From NCBI RefSeq assembly GCF_001662305.1, contig NZ_BDEP01000017.1:248001-312000 (forward strand): DNA of 64,000 bases. Direction: 5' to 3'. Source of the stretch: Halomonas caseinilytica. Lineage in GTDB: Bacteria; Pseudomonadota; Gammaproteobacteria; Pseudomonadales; Halomonadaceae. The notes below the pieces were generated by a model that did no database searches, was not told where the DNA came from, and saw only the letters and a program-made list of their open reading frames with translations. The stretch's first letter is position 1, and every line of letters starts with the position of its first letter. This document shows, in pieces, positions 1-9,226 of this stretch. A program made the translations under genes and the position numbers.

Positions 1-169
1 CGGGGCCGAAGCCGAGCTCCAGGGCATGGGGACCAAACCAGCGTTCGCACAGCGGTCCGATGCAAGCCCGTTCGGCTCGCCAGATCGCCTGTCCCGGCGT
101 ACTGGCCCAGTAACGCCGTCCTTCCTCGGCCAATCGCGCCAGGGCTATCGCTTCCCGCGAATTTGACAT
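1..169 (-). CDS. SAM-dependent methyltransferase, YafS-like (N-terminal part)
   Basis: The start of a gene that runs off the left edge. Its first 56 codons are visible, reading MSNSREAIALARLAEEG and ending near HALELGFGP, which looks like the start of a Rossmann motif I of a class I methyltransferase. A methyltransferase of this type is commonly encoded head-to-head with gloB in gammaproteobacteria, and gloB begins 101 bases away on the other strand, which supports the call. The substrate is unknown. The catalytic part lies outside the window, so the call rests on the N-terminus and context only. Confidence 0.65.
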   Translation of the reverse strand, partial: MSNSREAIALARLAEEGRRYWASTPGQAIWRAERACIGPLCERWFGPHALELGFGP

Positions 170-270
170 GATCCGCTCTTCTCTCCACAGTCTACACTTT
201 TTGCGATTTGCCCCGAGTCAGGTACCCTCGGCACCGCCGAGTCCGGCCGAGCCGCGAGGATAACGAGTCC

Positions 271-1038
271 ATGTTGAGCGTGACACCGATTCCAGCCTTC
301 AGCGACAACTATATCTGGCTATTGCGTCAGGATACGAGCGACAGCGTCTGTGTAGTCGACCCCGGCGATGCCTCTCCTGTCATCGAATGGCTGGAACGCG
401 AGGGACTGACGCTCGGCACGATTTTGATCACTCACCATCACCCCGATCATACCGGAGGGGTGTCGGAGTTGATCCAACGTTATTCGCCTCGTGTCATCGG
501 GCCTCACAACCCCTCGATCACGGGCATCGACGAACCTGTCGGCGATGGCGATGAAATCCGGGTGATGGGCCGCTTGTTCGATGTGCTCGAACTGCCCGGC
601 CATACCCTCGACCATATCGCCTTCTTCACCGCCGGCATACCGCCCCTGCTGTTCAGTGGCGACGTGCTGTTCAGCGCCGGCTGCGGCCGGCTGTTCGAAG
701 GCTCTCCCGAGCAGATGCATCAGTCGCTTTCACGACTCGACAACCTGCCCGAAGAAACGCTGGTATTCGCCGCCCATGAATACACCCTGGCCAACCTGCG
801 ATTCGCCAAAGCCGTCGAACCGGACAATAGGGACCTGGTCGAGGCCGAGCACGAATGCCTGCGCGCCAGAGAACTCGAACGTCCCACGCTACCCAGCACC
901 CTGGGCCGTGAACGTCGCATCAATCCTTTCCTGCGCTGTGACAAGGAAGGGGTGCGCCGGAGCGCATCGGAGCACGGCAGCACCGACACCGAGCTGGCAA
1001 CCTTCACCACCCTGCGCGCCTGGAAAGATTCCTTCTGA
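271..1038 (+). CDS. gloB: Hydroxyacylglutathione hydrolase (glyoxalase II)
   Basis: Hydrolyses S-D-lactoylglutathione to D-lactate and glutathione, the second step of methylglyoxal detoxification in the cytosol. The 255-residue protein is a metallo-beta-lactamase-fold enzyme with the binuclear metal motif THHHPDH at residues 54-60, further metal ligands near LPGHTLDH and FSGDVLF, and the glutathione-binding C-terminal region with NPFLRC. I chose ATG 271 because MLSVTPIPAFSDNYIW is the usual family start and an AGGA lies about ten bases upstream. The in-frame ATG at 208 would add 21 residues of Arg-rich sequence unlike the family. It is divergent from a methyltransferase gene and followed by mltD, a common arrangement. 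Confidence 0.95.
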   Translation: MLSVTPIPAFSDNYIWLLRQDTSDSVCVVDPGDASPVIEWLEREGLTLGTILITHHHPDHTGGVSELIQRYSPRVIGPHNPSITGIDEPVGDGDEIRVMGRLFDVLELPGHTLDHIAFFTAGIPPLLFSGDVLFSAGCGRLFEGSPEQMHQSLSRLDNLPEETLVFAAHEYTLANLRFAKAVEPDNRDLVEAEHECLRARELERPTLPSTLGRERRINPFLRCDKEGVRRSASEHGSTDTELATFTTLRAWKDSF

Positions 1039-1129
1039 CACCCTCTTTGGAAACGCCCTTTGAAAAGGGCCGCTGGACGACCGGCTCGGCGCTCTGTGTG
1101 CCAAGCCCCGGCGCCCCGGAGACCCTTGC

Positions 1130-2335
1130 ATGACCTATCACACAATGCGTCGACGCCTGTTCGGCTTCGCCAGTTCCCTGAGCTTGCTCGGCGCCCTGTT
1201 GGCGACCGCCCCCTACAGTCTCGAAAGTCAAGCCGCCACCATGCCTGCCGATCGCGCGACACTCGGTGCCACCTCGCAGGATACGGCTACCCTGGCTCGT
1301 TCCCGTTCACAGTCGATGGCCACTTTCTGGGGTGCTCTCGACCTTCAACCCAAGGATGCCTGGGAGCGCCTGCGCGCCAGCTTCGAATGGCGTGACCAGT
1401 GGCGTGCCGACGCCGGCCATGCCAGGGTCCAGCACTGGATCGACGAATATCGCTCGAGCCCGGAAAATATCGCCAAGATCACCGAGCGAGCCCGTCCCTG
1501 GTTGACCTGGATTGTCCAGCAGGTCGAAGCTCGCGGGCTGCCCGGTGAAATCGCCTTGGTCCCCTTCATCGAGAGCTCCTTCGATCCCGAGGCTCGCAGT
1601 CACTTCGGCGCAGCTGGCCTGTGGCAGATCATGCCGCGTACCGGGGAAGCCCTCGGTCTGCGTCGCAACAATGCCTGGGATGGCCGTCTCGACGTCGTGC
1701 GTTCCACGGAAGCGGCACTGGATTACATCGAGATGCAGGCCGACCAGTGGTACGAGGGCGATATCGAACTCTCCCTGGCCGCCTACAATGCCGGCGCCGG
1801 GACCGTGAACCAGGCCGTTCGCCTCGCCCAGTCGCAGGGCCATGCCGGCGAATACTGGGACCTGAGCCTGCCGGCGGAGACCATGGACTATGTCCCCAAG
1901 TTGCTGGCCATCGCCGCGATCATCTCCGAACCCCAGCGCTATGGCGTCAATCTTCCCGATATCGAGGGTGGCCCGGCATTCGCCCAGGTGCCGGTGACAC
2001 GCCGCGTGACCCTGGACGAAGCCGCCCGCCTGGCAGGCGTTCCCGAACAGCGCCTGGCCGAGCTCAATCCCGGGCTTCGCGCCGGAGTCGCTCATCCCCA
2101 CCAGGTCGACAATCTCCTGGTACCGATGGGGCACGCCCAACGCCTCGTGGCCGCCCTCGGATCACCGATGAACGATGCCGACGACGGCGCGGTCCATGTC
2201 GTCCAGCGAGGCGACACCCTGTCTTCCATCGCCTCCCAGCATGCCGTGGCGGCCGCGGACCTCGTTCGCTGGAACGGCCTCGACCGACCCGACGCTTTAC
2301 AACCCGGGCAGCAGCTGACACTTTCCGGTGGATGA
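1130..2335 (+). CDS. mltD: Membrane-bound lytic murein transglycosylase D
   Basis: Cleaves the glycan strand of peptidoglycan non-hydrolytically to leave 1,6-anhydro-muramyl ends, acting in the periplasm. The 401-residue protein has a hydrophobic export signal in the first 35 residues. It then has a family 1 transglycosylase domain with the catalytic glutamate E148 in FIESSFDPEA and the GLWQIMP motif just after, and at about 353-398 a clear LysM domain (VQRGDTLSSIA). A degenerate second LysM may lie near 285-325; E. coli MltD is longer (about 450) with two. No lipobox cysteine is visible, so membrane attachment by lipid is doubtful. GGAG eight bases before ATG 1130 supports this start; ATG 1145 is an alternative. 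Confidence 0.92.
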   Translation: MTYHTMRRRLFGFASSLSLLGALLATAPYSLESQAATMPADRATLGATSQDTATLARSRSQSMATFWGALDLQPKDAWERLRASFEWRDQWRADAGHARVQHWIDEYRSSPENIAKITERARPWLTWIVQQVEARGLPGEIALVPFIESSFDPEARSHFGAAGLWQIMPRTGEALGLRRNNAWDGRLDVVRSTEAALDYIEMQADQWYEGDIELSLAAYNAGAGTVNQAVRLAQSQGHAGEYWDLSLPAETMDYVPKLLAIAAIISEPQRYGVNLPDIEGGPAFAQVPVTRRVTLDEAARLAGVPEQRLAELNPGLRAGVAHPHQVDNLLVPMGHAQRLVAALGSPMNDADDGAVHVVQRGDTLSSIASQHAVAAADLVRWNGLDRPDALQPGQQLTLSGG

Positions 2336-2393
2336 TACTGAGGCGCGTCCTGGCACGCGCCGTCTTGTTGACGCAGGGAAAGGATCCTCTCCG

Positions 2394-4214
2394 ATGATGC
2401 GACTGCTCCTGCCGCTGATGGCGGTCATGGCCAACGCCTCCGCCATGGCCGCCGACCCCGCCGATGTTCCCACCCGACACGCACTTGCCCTTTACGGCGA
2501 GCCGGCACTGCACGAGGATTTCTCCCACTTTCCCCACACCAATCCGGACGCGCCGGTCGGGGGAACCCTGACCCGTGCCGCAACGGGCAGCAGTTTCGAC
2601 TCGACCAACCCGTATATCGTCCAGGGAACCCCGGCCGCCGGACTCGGCAACACCTACGACACCCTGCTCACCCGGAACCCGAACGAGCCCTTCACCATGT
2701 ATGGGCTGCTGGCCTCCGGCATTCGCCTCGACCCGCAGCGGCACTGGGTCGAGTTCGACCTCGACCCCCGGGCGCGCTTTCACGACGGCACGCCGGTCAC
2801 GGCCGAAGACGTGCTCTTCAGCTTCAAGACACTTACCGAGAAGGGGCAACCCTTATACGGAGCCTACTATGCCGGTGTGGCCGATGTGCGCGCCGTGGAC
2901 GAGGACACCGTGCATTTCGACCTGGCCGGCAGCGAGTCCCGCGAGCTTCCCTTGATCCTTGGCCAGATGCCGGTACTACCCGCCCACTACTGGCAGGATC
3001 GCGACTTCACCCAACCCACTCGTGATGCCCTGCTCGGTTCGGGCCCCTACCGGATTGCCGAGGTCGACCCGGGCCGCCGCATCGTCTACGAGCGCGTCGA
3101 CGACTACTGGGGCCGGGACCTTCCGGTCAACCGTGGTCGCCATAATATCGACCGGCTTATCTTCGACTATTACCGCGATGCTTCCGTGGCCATGGAAGCC
3201 TTCAAGGCCGGCAACCTGGACTTTCGCATCGGCTCCACGGCCCGCAACTGGGCGACCGGCTATGACTTCCCTGCCGCCAATGACGGCTTCGTCAAGCGCC
3301 TTGAGATCCCCGACGGCCAGCCCGCGGGCATGCAGGCCTATGTCATGAACCTCCGGCGCGACAAATTCCAGGACGTGCGCCTGCGCGAAGCCCTGAACCT
3401 TGCCTTCGACTTCGAGTGGCTGAACAAGAACCTCTTCTACGGCGCCTATCAGCGTACCCACAGTTACTTCGCCAATTCTGAAATGGCCGCTGAGGGACTC
3501 CCCAGTGACGCGGAGCTGGCACTGCTCGAGCCTCATCGCGACGCCCTGCCCGAGCGCGTCTTCGACTCGCCCCTGCCCATCGACATGCCCGAGGAACCCC
3601 GCGCCCGCCTCCGACGTGCCCATGAACTGCTGACCGAAGCCGGCTACACCTATCGTGACGGCCAGTTGATCACGCCCGACGGTGAGCCCTTGCGACTCGA
3701 GGTACTCCTGCACGACACTCGCTTCGAACGTATCGTGCATCCGCTGTTGCGCAACCTGAAACGGCTGGGCATTCAGGGCAAGATCCGTGTCGTGGACGTC
3801 AACCAGTACCTCAATCGCCGGGGCAACTTTGACTTCGATATCATCGTCGGCAGCTTCCCGCAATCGGCCAGCCCCGGAAACGAACAACGTGAATTCTGGG
3901 GCAGCAAGTATGCCCACGCTCCCCAGAGCAGCAACCTCATCGGGCTGGAAAACCCGGTCATCGACGATCTGGTGGAGCGCTTGATCGCCGCCGATACGCG
4001 CGCCGAGCTGGATACTGCGGCCCAGGCCCTCGATCGCGTGCTGCGCTGGGGATTCTACGTGATTCCCCAGTGGCACCTGCCAGGCACCCGACTGGCCTTC
4101 TGGGACAAGTTCGGCTGGAAGGAACCCTTCCCGGAATACGGCCTGGACCTGGACGCCTGGTGGGTCGATCCGCAACGCGCCACCCAAGTCGAAGCCCGCC
4201 AGAATGGCAACTAG
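2394..4214 (+). CDS. yejA: Periplasmic oligopeptide-binding protein YejA
   Basis: Substrate-binding component of the YejABEF peptide importer (the microcin C uptake system in E. coli). The 606-residue protein begins with a signal peptide ending near ASAMA. It then shows the family 5 extracellular solute-binding fold: GGTLTRAATGSSFDSTNP, the WVEFDLDPRARFHDG segment, and C-terminal KEPFPEYGLDLDAWW. Length matches E. coli YejA (about 604). I chose the ATG pair at 2394/2397 because AGGA sits nine bases upstream and the signal peptide starts here; an upstream in-frame ATG at 2328 overlaps mltD. It is first in the four-gene operon, with yejB 28 bases downstream. Confidence 0.93.
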   Translation: MMRLLLPLMAVMANASAMAADPADVPTRHALALYGEPALHEDFSHFPHTNPDAPVGGTLTRAATGSSFDSTNPYIVQGTPAAGLGNTYDTLLTRNPNEPFTMYGLLASGIRLDPQRHWVEFDLDPRARFHDGTPVTAEDVLFSFKTLTEKGQPLYGAYYAGVADVRAVDEDTVHFDLAGSESRELPLILGQMPVLPAHYWQDRDFTQPTRDALLGSGPYRIAEVDPGRRIVYERVDDYWGRDLPVNRGRHNIDRLIFDYYRDASVAMEAFKAGNLDFRIGSTARNWATGYDFPAANDGFVKRLEIPDGQPAGMQAYVMNLRRDKFQDVRLREALNLAFDFEWLNKNLFYGAYQRTHSYFANSEMAAEGLPSDAELALLEPHRDALPERVFDSPLPIDMPEEPRARLRRAHELLTEAGYTYRDGQLITPDGEPLRLEVLLHDTRFERIVHPLLRNLKRLGIQGKIRVVDVNQYLNRRGNFDFDIIVGSFPQSASPGNEQREFWGSKYAHAPQSSNLIGLENPVIDDLVERLIAADTRAELDTAAQALDRVLRWGFYVIPQWHLPGTRLAFWDKFGWKEPFPEYGLDLDAWWVDPQRATQVEARQNGN

Positions 4215-4242
4215 TTCTCCATCACCTGCTTGAGGAGTTGTC

Positions 4243-5316
4243 GTGGCCGCCTATACCCTGCGCCGCCTGCTGCTGATGATTCCCACCTTGCTGGGAATCC
4301 TGCTGCTCAACTTCATCATCGTCCAGGCCGCTCCCGGCGGCCCCATCGACCAGATGCTGGCTCGTTTCGAGGGACTATCCGCACAATCCAGCACCCGCCT
4401 CGAGGGTGGCGGCGGAGAGGTGGTCTCGGGCGATGATTCCCGTGGCAGTCGTGGCATGCCGCCGCAACTCATCGAACGACTGGAAGCCCAGTTCGGCTTT
4501 GACAAGCCGGCGCCGGAGCGTTTCCTCGACATGCTCGTCGACTACACGACCTTCGATCTCGGCGAGAGTTTCTTCCACGGCACCGCGGTCACGTCCCTGA
4601 TCCTCGAACGCCTGCCGGTCTCGATATCCCTGGGCCTGTGGACCACCCTGCTGGTCTATCTGATCTCGATACCGCTGGGCATCCGCAAGGCACTCAAGCA
4701 CGGAACGCGCTTCGACATCTGGACCTCGGGGGTGGTCATCGTCGGCTATGCCATTCCCGGCTTCCTGTTCGCCATCCTGCTGATCGTGCTGTTCGCCGGC
4801 GGCAGCTACTGGGACATCTTCCCGTTGCGCGGCCTGACCTCGCCAGACTTTCCCGAGCTCTCGGTCTGGGGCAAGGTAAAGGACTATTTCTGGCATATCA
4901 GCCTACCGGTCGCCGCCTCGGCCATCGGCAGTTTCGCCACCCTGACCATGCTGACCAAGAACAGCTTTCTCGACGAGATTCACAAACAGTACGTGCTCAC
5001 CGCTCGAGCAAAGGGAGCCAGTGATCGTCGCGTGCTCTATGGGCACGTCTTCCGCAATGCCATGTTGATCATCATCGCCGGCCTGCCTTCGGCACTGATC
5101 GGCATCTTCTTCACCGGCGCACTGCTGATCGAAGTGATCTTCTCTCTCAACGGCCTCGGCCTGCTGGGCTTCGAGGCCGTCATGCAGCGCGATTACCCGG
5201 TGATCTTCGGCACCCTTTATCTCTATACGCTGATTGGTCTGATCCTGAAGCTGATATCGGATCTGACCTATGTGTGGGTCGATCCCCGTATCGATTTCGA
5301 AACGCGGGAGTCTTGA
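4243..5316 (+). CDS. yejB: Oligopeptide ABC transporter permease YejB
   Basis: Inner-membrane permease that pairs with YejE to form the channel of the peptide importer. The 357-residue protein has an N-terminal membrane helix, a large periplasmic loop, then five further helices with the binding-protein-dependent transport motif for coupling to the ATPase ([20 protein letters not shown]). It starts at GTG 4243 with GAGGAG six bases upstream; no ATG gives a better fit. It ends two bases before yejE. Length agrees with E. coli YejB (364). Confidence 0.93.
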   Translation: MAAYTLRRLLLMIPTLLGILLLNFIIVQAAPGGPIDQMLARFEGLSAQSSTRLEGGGGEVVSGDDSRGSRGMPPQLIERLEAQFGFDKPAPERFLDMLVDYTTFDLGESFFHGTAVTSLILERLPVSISLGLWTTLLVYLISIPLGIRKALKHGTRFDIWTSGVVIVGYAIPGFLFAILLIVLFAGGSYWDIFPLRGLTSPDFPELSVWGKVKDYFWHISLPVAASAIGSFATLTMLTKNSFLDEIHKQYVLTARAKGASDRRVLYGHVFRNAMLIIIAGLPSALIGIFFTGALLIEVIFSLNGLGLLGFEAVMQRDYPVIFGTLYLYTLIGLILKLISDLTYVWVDPRIDFETRES

Positions 5317-5318
5317 TC

Positions 5319-6404
5319 ATGCTCGATGCCGCGACATCTCGCTTGTCTCCCATTACGCGCCGCCGGCTTGATGTCTTCCGACGCAACCGACGCGCCCGGA
5401 TATCACTATGGATATTCATGGCACTGTTCGTGTTCAGCCTCGGTGCCGAACTGGTGGCCAACGACAAGCCACTGTTGATGCAATACCAGGGGGACTGGTA
5501 TGTCCCGCTGCTCGTGGACTATCCCGACACCGAGTTCGGCGGTTTTCTTCCTACACCGGCGGACTATCGCGATCGCTACACCCGAGAGACCATCGAGGCG
5601 GATGGCTGGATGCTCTGGCCGCCCATTCCCTATTCCTACGATACCCTGGACATGGCACTGCGCCACCCGGCGCCCTCGCCTCCGGACGGCGAGCACTGGC
5701 TGGGCACCGACGATCAGGGCCGCGACGTCCTGGCTCGGGTGATCTACGGCTTTCGCCTGTCGGTGGTCTTCGCGCTGGTACTCACCGCCGGCTCCCTCGT
5801 GCTCGGTGTCGTGATCGGCGGTGTTCAGGGCTATTTCGGCGGCAAGGTCGACCTAATCGGCCAGCGCCTCACCGAGATCTGGTCGGGCCTGCCGGTGCTG
5901 TTCCTGCTGATCGTCCTGGCCAGCCTGGTGGAACCCAACCTGTGGTGGCTGCTCGGCATCATGCTGCTGTTTTCCTGGCTGGGGCTGGTCGATGTGGTCC
6001 GCGCCGAGTTCCTGCGCGCCCGCAACCTCGAGTACGTCCGTGCCGCCCGCGCCATGGGGCTGCCCTCGCGGCTAATCATGTGGCGCCATGTGCTGCCCAA
6101 CGCCATGGTGGCCACTCTGACCTTCATCCCCTTCCTGTTCACCGGTGGCATCACCACCCTGACCGCCCTGGACTTCCTCGGCTTCGGCCTGCCCCCTGGC
6201 TCGCCTTCGCTGGGCGAACTGGTCGCCCAGGGCAAGAACAATCTCCAGGCCCCCTGGCTAGGCATCACAGCCTTCATGACACTGTCGATCATGCTCTCGC
6301 TGCTGGTATTCATCGGCGAAGGCTTGCGGGATGCCTTCGACCCCCGTCATATCCAGCACGCCGGCACGAGCACCACCGACGCGAGGGCCCTGCGCGATGC
6401 CTGA
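5319..6404 (+). CDS. yejE: Oligopeptide ABC transporter permease YejE
   Basis: Second permease of the YejABEF importer. The 361-residue protein has an Arg-rich cytoplasmic N-terminus (SPITRRRLDVFRRNRRAR) as in OppC/YejE proteins, one helix, a periplasmic segment containing HWLGTDDQGRDVLARVIYG, and a C-terminal permease domain with the coupling loop around RAARAMGLPSRLIMWRHVLP. ATG 5319 was chosen because GGGAG lies eight bases upstream and it follows the yejB stop by two bases; a longer in-frame start at 5274 lies inside yejB. Its stop overlaps the yejF start. Confidence 0.93.
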   Translation: MLDAATSRLSPITRRRLDVFRRNRRARISLWIFMALFVFSLGAELVANDKPLLMQYQGDWYVPLLVDYPDTEFGGFLPTPADYRDRYTRETIEADGWMLWPPIPYSYDTLDMALRHPAPSPPDGEHWLGTDDQGRDVLARVIYGFRLSVVFALVLTAGSLVLGVVIGGVQGYFGGKVDLIGQRLTEIWSGLPVLFLLIVLASLVEPNLWWLLGIMLLFSWLGLVDVVRAEFLRARNLEYVRAARAMGLPSRLIMWRHVLPNAMVATLTFIPFLFTGGITTLTALDFLGFGLPPGSPSLGELVAQGKNNLQAPWLGITAFMTLSIMLSLLVFIGEGLRDAFDPRHIQHAGTSTTDARALRDA

Positions 6405-8004
6405 CCAGCCTCTGTTCCAGCTCGATGACCTGACCATCGCCTTCGACGGCACGCCAGTGGTCGAATCGCTGTCCCTGGAAGTGCAACGCGGCGAGACCCT
6501 GGCCCTGGTCGGCGAATCCGGTTCCGGCAAGTCTGTCTCGGCACTCGGCGCACTCGGCCTGCTGCCTTCCAGCGCTTCACTGAGCGGTGGCCGACGGCTC
6601 GAAGGCCTCGACCTGGCAAGCCTTTCGCACCGGGAGTGGCAAGCCGTGCGCGGTGGCCGGGTCGGTTTCGTCTTCCAGGAGCCCATGACCTCCCTCAACC
6701 CTCTGCATACTGTCGGCAAGCAGATCGGCGAAGTATTGCGCTTGCACCAGGGGATGACGGGCAAGGCCGCACGCCGGCGCTGCCATGAGCTGCTAGAACG
6801 CGTTCGCCTGCCGCGCGCCGCAGAGCTTCTCGATGCCTGGCCCCACCAGCTTTCCGGTGGCCAGCGCCAGCGGGTGATGATCGCCATGGCCATTGCCAAC
6901 GCTCCGCGACTGCTGGTCGCCGATGAGCCGACCACGGCACTGGACGTCACGGTGCAACGCGAGATTCTGGCCCTGCTGGCCGAGCTGCGCGATGAGCAGG
7001 ACATGGGGATGCTGTTCATCACTCACGACCTCAACCTGGTGCGCCACCACGCTGATCGAGTGTGCGTCATGCACAAGGGACAGGCCCAGGAAACGGGCGT
7101 CGTCGATGACGTCTTCAGCTCACCGCAAAGTTCCCATACACGCGCCCTGCTGGATGCCGAACCAAGTGGACGTCCCGCCCCCCTCGCCGCCGCCAGGACG
7201 CCTCTGCTCGATGCCCAAGGCATCGCCGTGAGCTTCCAGCGCCCCAAACGTCTCTTCCAGCGGCGCCCCGCTCCCTTCGAGGCGGTCAAACCCCTGGCTC
7301 TGCAGATAGCACCCGGCGAAACGCTTGGCATCGTCGGCGAATCCGGCTCCGGCAAGAGTACGCTCGCCCAGGCGTTGCTGCGCCTTGTGCCCTGTCGCGG
7401 CACCCTCGATTTCGACGGCACGCGACTGGACCGCCTGAGCGGTGGTGACTTGCGCCGTCAACGCCGTCGCTTCCAGGTCGTCTTTCAGGATCCCTTTGGC
7501 TCCCTCTCGCCTCGCATGCCGGTATCGGACATCATCAGCGAAGGATTGCGCTTCCACCACCCTGAACTTGGCGCCGACGAGGTGGAACGTCATGTCCATG
7601 GCACCCTGAAGGAAGTCGGTCTGCCCGAGGGCTGCGCCTCGCGATATCCTCACGAATTTTCCGGCGGCCAGCGCCAGCGCATTGCCATCGCTCGCGCGAT
7701 CATCATGGCCCCTGAACTGGTGGTGCTCGACGAGCCGACCTCGGCGCTGGATCGCAGTGTCCAGGCGCAACTCGTCAGCCTGCTGCGTGAACTGCAACGT
7801 CGCCGAGGCATCAGCTATTTGTTCATCAGCCACGACCTGGCAGTGGTGCGCGCCATGGCACATCGGATCCTGGTACTGAAGGATGGTGAAATGGTGGAAA
7901 GCGGCGACTGTCTTGCGGTGCTGGAACATCCCGCCACGGACTACACGAAGGCCCTGGTGAAGGCCGCGGGGCTGCAGGAACGTCAGCCGGCCCTGCCGCA
8001 ATGA
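6397..8004 (+). CDS. yejF: Peptide ABC transporter ATP-binding protein YejF (tandem ATPase)
   Basis: Cytoplasmic energy-coupling subunit of YejABEF. The 535-residue protein carries two ABC ATPase modules in one chain. The first has Walker A GESGSGKS at about residues 37-44, signature LSGGQRQR and Walker B LLVADEPTTAL. The second has Walker A GESGSGKS near 317, signature FSGGQRQR and Walker B LVVLDEPTSAL. Fusion of the DppD-like and DppF-like subunits is normal for YejF (529 in E. coli). It starts at ATG 6397 inside the yejE stop region (8-base overlap), indicating translational coupling. It is the last gene of the operon; a convergent gene follows 30 bases later. Confidence 0.94.
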   Translation: MPDQPLFQLDDLTIAFDGTPVVESLSLEVQRGETLALVGESGSGKSVSALGALGLLPSSASLSGGRRLEGLDLASLSHREWQAVRGGRVGFVFQEPMTSLNPLHTVGKQIGEVLRLHQGMTGKAARRRCHELLERVRLPRAAELLDAWPHQLSGGQRQRVMIAMAIANAPRLLVADEPTTALDVTVQREILALLAELRDEQDMGMLFITHDLNLVRHHADRVCVMHKGQAQETGVVDDVFSSPQSSHTRALLDAEPSGRPAPLAAARTPLLDAQGIAVSFQRPKRLFQRRPAPFEAVKPLALQIAPGETLGIVGESGSGKSTLAQALLRLVPCRGTLDFDGTRLDRLSGGDLRRQRRRFQVVFQDPFGSLSPRMPVSDIISEGLRFHHPELGADEVERHVHGTLKEVGLPEGCASRYPHEFSGGQRQRIAIARAIIMAPELVVLDEPTSALDRSVQAQLVSLLRELQRRRGISYLFISHDLAVVRAMAHRILVLKDGEMVESGDCLAVLEHPATDYTKALVKAAGLQERQPALPQ

Positions 8005-8034
8005 ACGACTCCCGGTGCTACGGCTTGCCGTTGC

Positions 8035-9036
8035 CTAGTACCAGAAGGCCAGCGACAGCGAGCCGAAGCTGTCGGATTCGGGCTGTTCCCGAAACTCCTT
8101 GGTCCGCCATGCGTGGGTGACGGAAAGCTGCCAGCGATCCCAGTTGAATGCCACGCCGACCAGCGCATCGCCGACCCATTCCTCGCGATCGACGGAATGA
8201 CTGTCCTCGAAGGTATTGCCATCCAGCAGCAAGTTATGGGCCATGTAGCGCCCTTTCAGGGCCGCAAAGGCATACCAGCCAAATCCCTGATCGGGAAGAA
8301 AGAAGGAGCGTCCACCCTGGGCTGGCGCAATCGACGGGATACCGAAGCTACGGCTCAGGTTCTCGCCAAGTCGCACCCCGCCGCCGACCGACCCATAGGT
8401 ATAGAGATTGCCCAACGCGAACCCCAGGTTCGGCCCGTACTCCACCTCCAATCCATTCAGGTGCTCCCTACCGATCCAGGCCGTCTCGTAGGACAAGTTG
8501 AGGATCGGCTCGTTATGCAACTGATACTGCCAGCCTCGGGGCTTTTCGGAGTCGAGCACGTGGTGCAGCTCGCGCTGGATGGTCTCGCCACCAGCGGCCG
8601 GCCCGACGATACCGGCATCGAGATTCAGGGTGCGCAGGCGACGCCAGTCATCATGGGGAGTACTGTCGAACAGTGACACGCCCCCCAGCAACACCCCGGC
8701 ATAGGGACGATCCGATACGTCCAGAGCTTCCTCGCCGATATCGAGAGGCGTATAGATCTGGTGCGAAAGTCGATAGGCCCCGCCATCCAGTTCACCACTG
8801 GACCAACCCGGCAACCTATCGGCCAGGTCGTTCAGCCAGTGTTCGGGCGACGTCTGGAAGGACCAGGTGGCTTCAAGGCCATTGGTATAGTGGCCATCCG
8901 AGCCACCCGAATAGATGTCGTTCTCGCTCTTGAGCGTGAAGAGCCCGTCGGCATCGGCGGGACTCGCGACCACCACGAGCAGCGCCGACAGCCAAGGGAG
9001 TGCGCAATGACGAGAAAAGGCAGGCAAGCGTGACAT
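8035..9036 (-). CDS. lpxR: LpxR family outer-membrane lipid A 3'-O-deacylase-like protein
   Basis: The 333-residue protein has a signal peptide (cleavage near SPADA) and the LpxR/DUF2219 beta-barrel pattern: an Asn-Asp pair in LKSENDIYSGGSDGHYTNG, the DRPYAGVLLGGVSLF segment, the histidine-bearing ELHHVLDSEKPRGWQYQLHN segment, and a C-terminal outer-membrane motif ending SLAFWY. In Salmonella LpxR, Asn and Asp near the mature N-terminus and a His in the middle segment form the active site that removes the 3'-acyloxyacyl chain of lipid A. By analogy this protein would remodel the outer leaflet; activity is inferred. It is encoded alone, with an AT-rich upstream region carrying a direct repeat. 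Confidence 0.82.
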   Translation of the reverse strand: MSRLPAFSRHCALPWLSALLVVVASPADADGLFTLKSENDIYSGGSDGHYTNGLEATWSFQTSPEHWLNDLADRLPGWSSGELDGGAYRLSHQIYTPLDIGEEALDVSDRPYAGVLLGGVSLFDSTPHDDWRRLRTLNLDAGIVGPAAGGETIQRELHHVLDSEKPRGWQYQLHNEPILNLSYETAWIGREHLNGLEVEYGPNLGFALGNLYTYGSVGGGVRLGENLSRSFGIPSIAPAQGGRSFFLPDQGFGWYAFAALKGRYMAHNLLLDGNTFEDSHSVDREEWVGDALVGVAFNWDRWQLSVTHAWRTKEFREQPESDSFGSLSLAFWY

Positions 9037-9069
9037 GCATGGGCTCCGACGGGCTATACATACAACAAT

Positions 9070-9093
9070 GAATGTTAAAAGTTAGAATGTTAA
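9070..9093. repeat. Direct repeat upstream of the lpxR-like gene
   Basis: The nonamer GAATGTTAA occurs at 9070-9078 and again at 9085-9093, a 15-base period, 34-57 bases upstream of the lpxR-like start. The surrounding 190 bases are clearly more AT-rich than neighbouring genes. The arrangement looks like an operator or promoter element for the minus-strand gene, but the spacing is not that of a PhoP or PmrA box and no regulator can be named. Confidence 0.35.
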
Positions 9094-9226
9094 CGAATTT
9101 CGTCGGGTCGGTCCATGCCTCTCGATGTGAGTTGGGCGGCCAACCGCCAAGATAACGGTATAATGATAGAGAGAAACGCCTGATGGCGAGCGTGGACGCC
9201 ACATTGCCACCACAGACGCCACCGTT

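Noticed and set aside
9070-9100. AGAATGTTAACGAA resembles the core of an E. coli Ter site, which would suit the Tus-like gene.
   Set aside because: Alignment with AGNATGTTGTAACTAA needs a two-base gap within the core, where Tus contacts are strict, and the site is 11 kb from the gene. Treated only as part of the lpxR upstream repeat.
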